From NCBI GenBank assembly GCA_029881725.1, contig JAOUMB010000024.1, positions 1 to 40,075 of the forward strand: a stretch of 40,075 bases of DNA. The letters run 5' to 3'. Both the position numbers and the translations under genes were made by a program. Of this stretch, positions 36,150 through 40,075 are shown in pieces; within the stretch, counting starts at the first letter, position 1, and every line of letters starts with the position of its first letter. Under the pieces are notes generated by a model that had not been told where the DNA came from, did not search any database, and saw only the letters and a list, made by a program, of their open reading frames with translations. Source of the stretch: Nitrospirota bacterium (lineage in GTDB: Bacteria; Nitrospirota; JACRHL01).

Positions 36150-36866
36150 CTAAAAGAAGCAAGGCCCTCCAGTAATCCGCTCACTGGCTAATTTGAAATA
36201 GTTAACATCCATCTCGATACCGATGAACGATCGCCCGGTATTGTGCGCCGCCACCCCTGTCGTGCCTGACCCCATAGTGAAGTCGAGGACGGTTTCACCT
36301 TCGTTGGTGTAGGTGCGGATTAGATATTCCATCAGTGTGATCGGCTTCTGTGTTGGGTGGAGACTCGTTTCCGCTTTGAATTTCTGAATTGATCGCGGGT
36401 AGTTTGTGTGGGTTTGGGTGTAGGGCTTACGGACACAGTGCCCCAAATTGTTCTTCTCAGGTTTATGAACTCGCCGATCTGAAGCCGGGATTTCTACCAG
36501 ATTTTGCGGGTGATACATTGTGTGATGTGCGTTAAATACAACGATGTCTTCGTGCATTTTCAAAGGTTGTTTTTTAGCCAACTGTGGGTTGCTTGGCCGA
36601 CCCTTCTCCCACACCCAGCAATACTTAAACATTGCCATATTCGACGCGATCAGCGTGGTCGTGAACGGCTGGCTTGCCGTCATTACGATCGCGCCATTCG
36701 GTTTTATCACCCGTCGCAACTGCTCCCACATCGGGGCCAGGGGTACCACAGCATCCCACTTACACGCCGTGGTTCCGTATGGCGGATCGGTCAACACCAT
36801 ATCCACTGACCCCGATTCGATCTCTTTCATCCGCTCGAGACAGTCGCCAAGCATCAAGTTAATCAT
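36150..36866 (-). CDS. Beta-class DNA methyltransferase (N6-adenine or N4-cytosine)
   Basis: The 238-residue product has the catalytic motif DPPYG (residues 27-31) early and the AdoMet motif FTMGSGTTG (about 197-205) late, which is the beta-class order. HPTQKPITLMEYLI precedes motif I. The DPPY sequence allows either adenine or N4-cytosine methylation. The target-recognition part (about 90-170) is short. It starts in TGATG overlap with the preceding gene and is flanked by a duplicated fragment of that gene, as expected of a recently gained cassette. Likely role: masking restriction sites. Confidence 0.92.
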   Translation of the reverse strand: MINLMLGDCLERMKEIESGSVDMVLTDPPYGTTACKWDAVVPLAPMWEQLRRVIKPNGAIVMTASQPFTTTLIASNMAMFKYCWVWEKGRPSNPQLAKKQPLKMHEDIVVFNAHHTMYHPQNLVEIPASDRRVHKPEKNNLGHCVRKPYTQTHTNYPRSIQKFKAETSLHPTQKPITLMEYLIRTYTNEGETVLDFTMGSGTTGVAAHNTGRSFIGIEMDVNYFKLASERITGGPCFF

Positions 36867-37216
36867 CAGTCACTCGCCAGCCTCATGTGGACCAGTGTAG
36901 CTGCATTCGCGGCGTCGTCAACGCCGTAGAGTACCAGGCATGGTATCGGAGCCGATGGATAGGGCGAGCGCTCTTTGCAGCGGGTGGAGCGGACAATGCG
37001 TATCACTATGATCGGGCGTCCGTAGTCATCCAGCACGGTGATGTCGGGTCGGATGGAATCCATCTGGCCCCTACGCCTTGGGAGCTTCACATCTCCGCGC
37101 ACGTGCCTAAACGCTTGTTTTAATGCGTGATATGCCTCTGCCTTGAGTTCGAACTCGGTCGGTTGGCGGCTGCGCAAGCTGCGGGTGTGCCTGTAGCTCA
37201 TATCTTTTTTTGACAT
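36866..37216 (-). CDS. HsdR-N-like nuclease-fold protein lacking the usual catalytic residues
   Basis: The 116-residue product starts MSKKDMSYRHTRSLRSRQPT. Residues about 23-80 (ELKAEAYHALKQAF, VRGDVKL, RPDITVLDDYGRPIIVIRIV) follow the helix and strand order of HsdR-N type restriction folds, which normally read RPDIVV...PIVVIEVK. Here the Glu and Lys of the ExK motif are replaced (VIRIVRS), so the site looks dead. It may be a decoy, a DNA-binding remnant or simply a divergent protein. It is the first gene of the leftward unit. Family assignment is tentative. Confidence 0.6.
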   Translation of the reverse strand: MSKKDMSYRHTRSLRSRQPTEFELKAEAYHALKQAFRHVRGDVKLPRRRGQMDSIRPDITVLDDYGRPIIVIRIVRSTRCKERSPYPSAPIPCLVLYGVDDAANAATLVHMRLASD

Positions 37217-37221
37217 TGCCC

Positions 37222-37250
37222 TTGACGTCCCCTGCGTAGTCCGATAAGGT
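37222..37250 (+). promoter_or_regulatory. Candidate rightward promoter
   Basis: TTGACG (37222-37227), 17 bases, TAAGGT (37245-37250). A second, upstream TTGACA (37210-37215) has no good -10. It would drive the pentapeptide and repeat-protein unit. Confidence 0.5.
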
Positions 37251-37313
37251 ATGTAGGTGGGGCGGCAACAAGTGTAACATGTGGAGCTTTACCCTTCGGC
37301 ATATGATGATGCG

Positions 37314-37335
37314 AGGGCGTTATTTGACGCCCTTT
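37314..37335 (+). promoter_or_regulatory. Leader hairpin, possible attenuator
   Basis: Seven perfect base pairs, AGGGCGT with ACGCCCT, six-base loop TATTTG, then TT and CC. The T tail is short, so attenuation is only possible. Confidence 0.4.
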
Positions 37336-37429
37336 CCAAATACGGCGCCTGACCCCTCCCCGTGCCCCCCAGCCACATGGGGGTCACGCTTGAGGCGTTG
37401 GACACATTAACCGAAAAGGAGACCAGACC

Positions 37430-37801
37430 ATGACACAGTGGACAGACTGCACAGGTGACGTTGTAACGGGCGACACAATCGAGTTCACCGAAGGCGTCTT
37501 CGGCGGAAGCTACCGCAAGCCGACGTACATAGGCGACCGGACCATTATCGCCCGCGTGACTGGCGACAGCTACGGTCACGACAAGCAGCAACACACGTTC
37601 TCGCTGGTCATCATATCCGCCACCGGATGCGAGCCGCTGACACCGGGCACAAAGACGCGCCGGAAGGGCCGGAACGTCTACCGCAACGGCACCATGCGCT
37701 TGGTCTGGGACGATGAGACCACACGCCCGGCGGTGGCCGACGAAAAGCACACGCGCGGCCATGCCGCACGCACACAACGCGCCATGCGCATCGCTCATTA
37801 A
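37430..37801 (+). CDS. Hypothetical early protein
   Basis: The 123-residue product starts MTQWTDCTGDVVTGDTIEFT. The first 85 residues are beta-rich, with GDTIEFTEGVFGGSY and IGDRTIIARVTGDSYG suggesting a small barrel. The tail is basic (KTRRKGRNVYRNG). The ribosome site AAAAGGAGACCAGACC is part of a leader sequence repeated before the next two genes. No family recognised. Confidence 0.68.
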   Translation: MTQWTDCTGDVVTGDTIEFTEGVFGGSYRKPTYIGDRTIIARVTGDSYGHDKQQHTFSLVIISATGCEPLTPGTKTRRKGRNVYRNGTMRLVWDDETTRPAVADEKHTRGHAARTQRAMRIAH

Positions 37802-37819
37802 CCGAAAAGGAGACCGACC

Positions 37820-38188
37820 ATGTACCTGAATGACCAAAAGAACACCATCTACTTCCCCCGCACCCGGCGAAGCGGTAGAACGATTGAGCCGGTGGTGGAT
37901 ATCCACACCATAACCGCCGGACTACGGGTATCGCATGCCGGGGGTGAACGCACCCGTGCCATCGTGGTGGAGGAACCCAACGGTTGCGAGCGATGGATCA
38001 CCGTAGACCCCGGCGAGCGGATCACCAAGGACCGCCTGCAAAAGGAAATCACCCAAAGCATCCATGACTTGCGATTGCATGGATGGGTGACCGATATAGT
38101 GGCGGCTTGTACCAAGGCCGAAGAGTTGCGCGATATACGTGTTTCGGCTGGGGAAAAGGAGACCAGACCATGGACCAAACCAAGCTAA
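37820..38188 (+). CDS. Hypothetical early protein
   Basis: The 122-residue product starts MYLNDQKNTIYFPRTRRSGR. The middle is beta-rich and the C-terminal 50 residues are helical (ERITKDRLQKEITQSIHDLR). It uses the repeated leader (TTAACCGAAAAGGAGACC), and its last codons overlap the first pentapeptide gene by 19 bases. No family recognised. Confidence 0.65.
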   Translation: MYLNDQKNTIYFPRTRRSGRTIEPVVDIHTITAGLRVSHAGGERTRAIVVEEPNGCERWITVDPGERITKDRLQKEITQSIHDLRLHGWVTDIVAACTKAEELRDIRVSAGEKETRPWTKPS

Positions 38189-38322
38189 ACGAAGTCATCC
38201 GCCTGCACGCTCTATACCTCGCGAGCGATGGGGCGGAAGGTGAACGGGCGAACCTGTCTGGTGCGGACCTGCGCCGGGCGGACCTGTTCGATGCGGACCT
38301 GTCCGGGGCAATAAGGAGCTAA
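38170..38322 (+). CDS. Short pentapeptide-repeat protein, copy 1
   Basis: The 50-residue product begins with a helical cap, [20 protein letters not shown], shared almost exactly with the next two genes. About five pentapeptides follow (ANLSG, ADLRR, ADLFD, ADLSG), and it ends AIRS. It is too short for a stable dimeric beta-helix by itself, so it may be a shortened copy or pair with the 195-residue version. AAAAGGAGACCAGACC precedes the ATG. Its last codons (ATAAGGAGC) double as ribosome site for the next gene. Confidence 0.7.
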   Translation: MDQTKLNEVIRLHALYLASDGAEGERANLSGADLRRADLFDADLSGAIRS

Positions 38323-38327
38323 CCCCC

Positions 38328-38915
38328 ATGGACCTGAATGAGCTAAATGAAGTCATCCGCCTGCATGCCCTTTACCTTGCGAGCGATGGGGCGGAAGGTA
38401 AGCGGGCCGACCTGTCTGGTGCGAACCTGTCTGGTGCGAACCTGTCTGGTGCGAACCTGACCGAAGCGGACCTGCGCGGTGCGAACCTGACCGGTGCCGA
38501 CCTGTCCGGTGCCGACCTGTCCGGTGCGTACCTGTCTGGTGCGTACCTGTCTGGTGCGTACCTGTCTGGTGCGTACCTGTCTGGTGTGTACCTGTCCGAT
38601 GCGAACCTGCGCCGCGCGAACCTACGATGGGCCGACCTGTCTGGTGTGGACCTGACCGGTGCGAACCTGCGCCGCGCGAACCTACGATGGACCGACCTGT
38701 CTGATGCCGACCTGTCTGATGCCGACCTGTCTGATGCGGACCTGCGCCGGGCGAACCTGACCAAAGCCGACCTGTCTGATGCGAACCTGACCGAAGCGGA
38801 CCTGCGCCGGGCGAACCTGCGCGGTGCGAACCTGTCTGGTGCGAACCTGTCTGGCGCGTACCTGACCGATGCGGACCTGACCGATGCGGACCTGACCGGT
38901 GCAGTAAGGAGCTAA
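38328..38915 (+). CDS. Pentapeptide-repeat protein, copy 2 (full length)
   Basis: The 195-residue product has the same cap ([20 protein letters not shown]), then about 33 uninterrupted A(D/N/Y)LxG/R pentapeptides and the ending AVRS. The repeats form a right-handed square beta-helix. Known members such as Qnr and MfpA mimic DNA and bind gyrase, but most phage members have no known role. The DNA contains runs of identical 15-bp units (GGTGCGTACCTGTCT four times near 38520-38590), so copy number is probably unstable. Confidence 0.88.
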   Translation: MDLNELNEVIRLHALYLASDGAEGKRADLSGANLSGANLSGANLTEADLRGANLTGADLSGADLSGAYLSGAYLSGAYLSGAYLSGVYLSDANLRRANLRWADLSGVDLTGANLRRANLRWTDLSDADLSDADLSDADLRRANLTKADLSDANLTEADLRRANLRGANLSGANLSGAYLTDADLTDADLTGAVRS

Positions 38916-38919
38916 CCCA

Positions 38920-39117
38920 ATGGACCAAAACGAGCTAAACGAAGTCGTCCGCCTACATGCCCTTTACCTTGCGAGCGATGGGGCGGAAGGTGAACGGGCG
39001 AACCTGCGCTGGGCCGACCTGTCTGATGCCGACCTGTCTGATGCGGACCTGGCCGGCGCGAACCTACGCGGCGCGTGCCTGCGCGGTGCGAACCTGACCG
39101 ATGAACACAGAACTTAA
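38920..39117 (+). CDS. Short pentapeptide-repeat protein, copy 3
   Basis: The 65-residue product again begins [20 protein letters not shown] and has about eight pentapeptides ([25 protein letters not shown]), then leaves the pattern as LTDEHRT. The ribosome site lies in the last codons of copy 2 (GTAAGGAGC). It looks like a tandem duplicate cut short. Confidence 0.75.
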   Translation: MDQNELNEVVRLHALYLASDGAEGERANLRWADLSDADLSDADLAGANLRGACLRGANLTDEHRT

Positions 39118-39130
39118 AGGAGGCAGTAGG

Positions 39131-39388
39131 ATGAGACCCAGTGAAGGAGCTATGCGGGCAGTTAGAGCTATCCACGCAGCATGCTGTGATGCCGAGCCGA
39201 TGAGCGTCGACGTAGTCCACGAAGCCCGCATCATTGATCGTGAGACTGCCGCCCCTGATATGTACGACACGCTTATAAAGGCGCTGGAATACCTGCCCTA
39301 CGTGTCGGAAGATGATCCGATGGCGTCGGCGCTGGTGGAACTGTGCAGAGATATCCGCGTTGCCATCGCCAAAGCGAAAGGAGACTGA
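39131..39388 (+). CDS. Hypothetical helical protein
   Basis: The 85-residue product starts MRPSEGAMRAVRAIHAACCD. Helices include MRAVRAIHAACCDAE, MYDTLIKALEYLPY and ALVELCRDIRVAIAKAKGD. AAAGGAGG lies 7 bases before ATG 39131, which is preferred to an in-frame ATG at 39101 inside the previous gene. It precedes the repeat-protein gene by 3 bases. Similar short acidic-helical proteins occur in many phage early operons. Confidence 0.68.
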   Translation: MRPSEGAMRAVRAIHAACCDAEPMSVDVVHEARIIDRETAAPDMYDTLIKALEYLPYVSEDDPMASALVELCRDIRVAIAKAKGD

Positions 39389-39391
39389 CCG

Positions 39392-40075
39392 ATGAAACCG
39401 TACGAACCGACTCCGCCGACCAAACAGTATCACCTAACCACAACCCTGAGGCGGCTGCGCGAGCACCGTGCTTGCTCGGAGGGATATACCAAATTAACCG
39501 CGCACCTCGGACCCGAGTGGCCGGATGACAGGTCGATTAATCTTCTGACCATCCTCGAATCAAACGGCGTTGAGGATTGTCTGTGGTCCTTCCGGGCCGC
39601 TATTGAGGAGGCTGCACAGGTTACACGTTTAATTGCTGCGGATCTTGCAGAACACGTTCTGCATGTTTTCGAGGGTAAACATCCGGCAGATCAGCGCCCA
39701 CGGATGGCTATTGATGTGGCGCGAGCCTATGTACGTGGTGAGGCCACAGAAGAAGAAATGGCCGCAGCGCGGGACGCAGCATGGGCCGCAGAGGACGCAG
39801 CGCGGGACGCAGCATGGGACGCAGCATGGGCCGCAGCATGGGCCGCAGCACTGGCCGCAGCAGAGGACGCAGCACGGGACGTAGCATGGAACGCAGCACG
39901 GGCCGCAGCGCGGGACGCAGCATGGGCCGCAGAGGACGCAGCGCGGGACGCAGCAGGGGACGCAGCATGGGCCGCAGCATGGGCCGCAGCACTGGCCGCA
40001 GCAGAGGACGCAGCACGGGACGTAGCATGGAACGCAGCACGGGCCGCAGCGCGGGACGCAGCATGGGACGCAGAG
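39392..40075 (+). CDS. Alanine-rich repeat protein, N-terminal part (continues at window start)
   Basis: The frame is open to the window end (228 codons). Residues 1-75 (HLTTTLRRLREHRACSEGYT, LESNGVEDCLWSFRAA) form a helical domain. Residues about 92-130 (HVFEGKHPADQRPRMAIDVA, ARAYVRGEATEEEMAAARD) match the Imm-5-like lead-in of the paralogue at 7104. Then four-residue repeats continue to the edge. AAAGGAGACTGACCG precedes the ATG. Joining by the 5-bp terminal overlap gives an intact protein of about 354 residues. It could act as a long spacer helix or scaffold; function unknown. Confidence 0.82.
   Translation, partial: MKPYEPTPPTKQYHLTTTLRRLREHRACSEGYTKLTAHLGPEWPDDRSINLLTILESNGVEDCLWSFRAAIEEAAQVTRLIAADLAEHVLHVFEGKHPADQRPRMAIDVARAYVRGEATEEEMAAARDAAWAAEDAARDAAWDAAWAAAWAAALAAAEDAARDVAWNAARAAARDAAWAAEDAARDAAGDAAWAAAWAAALAAAEDAARDVAWNAARAAARDAAWDAE
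39768..40075 (+). repeat. 12-bp coding repeats with ~94-bp higher-order copies (right end)
   Basis: Two identical 94-bp blocks lie at 39833-39926 and 39974-40067, 141 bp apart. The same 94 bases occur at 45-138. The repeats encode xAAW/xAAR/xAED units. Confidence 0.9.

Larger units (their letters stand above)
37217..37429. other. Divergent control region
   Basis: This stretch separates the leftward unit (ATG 37216) from the rightward unit (ATG 37430). It holds a rightward promoter candidate, a 7-bp hairpin AGGGCGT-TATTTG-ACGCCCT (37314-37333) followed by TT, and a second imperfect stem with CCCCC/GGGGG near 37360-37390. No gene is visible. A convincing leftward promoter was not found. Confidence 0.5.

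Noticed and set aside
38353-38928. 191-residue - strand frame rich in HRSG/HQTG
   Set aside because: Antisense of the pentapeptide repeats.
39768-40075. CRISPR-like array
   Set aside because: Repeats are continuous 12-bp coding units with no unique spacers and keep one reading frame.

Overview
The window looks like one complete genome of about 40 kb from a temperate, P22-like podovirus, opened inside a repeat-rich gene. Virion genes are ordered as in P22: terminase small and large subunits, P22-type portal, scaffold, major capsid protein, gp4-like adaptor, gp10-like stabilisation protein and three ejection proteins. No tape measure, sheath or long-tail gene is visible. A tyrosine integrase and a HEPN-free, simple HTH repressor switch indicate a temperate life style. 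The host is probably Gram-negative, because the lysis cassette carries an Rz/Rz1-like spanin pair with a lipobox and another gene encodes a bacterial-type lipoprotein. I cannot name the host.

Both window ends lie in one reading frame of a gene full of Ala-Ala-Trp/Arg repeats. Overlapping the shared terminal CAGAG keeps that frame open and preserves a 141-bp higher-order repeat period across the joint. I therefore read the molecule as circular or circularly permuted, with the cut inside this gene.

Layout: (1) + strand, 37.4 kb through the joint to 0.8 kb: two unknown proteins, three tandem pentapeptide-repeat proteins, the Ala-rich repeat protein and a KorA/TrfB-like regulator. (2) - strand, 3.8 to 0.8 kb: an apparently leaderless HTH repressor gene, a replication initiator, a helicase-loader-like protein and a RusA resolvase. 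(3) + strand, 3.9 to 12.3 kb: regulatory sites, tRNA-Thr(CGT), an HNH endonuclease, small zinc-ribbon and membrane proteins, RecE-like exonuclease plus Bet annealase, a second Ala-rich repeat protein, a cytosine methyltransferase, a lipoprotein with an HExxH motif, a frameshifted gene and the integrase. (4) - strand, 37.2 to 12.5 kb: a nuclease-fold relic, an adenine/N4-cytosine methyltransferase, an HTH regulator, a probable late promoter, the lysis cassette and all virion genes.

The units are divergent at about 3.85 and 37.25 kb, where the promoters and operators lie, and convergent at about 0.8 and 12.4 kb. Genes inside each unit mostly overlap by ATGA or TGATG, which supports most of the start choices, including several genes under 60 codons.

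The least ordinary features are the two paralogous Ala-rich repeat proteins, the pentapeptide triplet, recent-looking duplications (a 59-bp repeat with a one-base frameshift; a 42-bp fragment flanking a methyltransferase), paired receptor-binding proteins sharing an anchor domain, and a C-rich leader with a G-quadruplex-capable complement ahead of the late genes.
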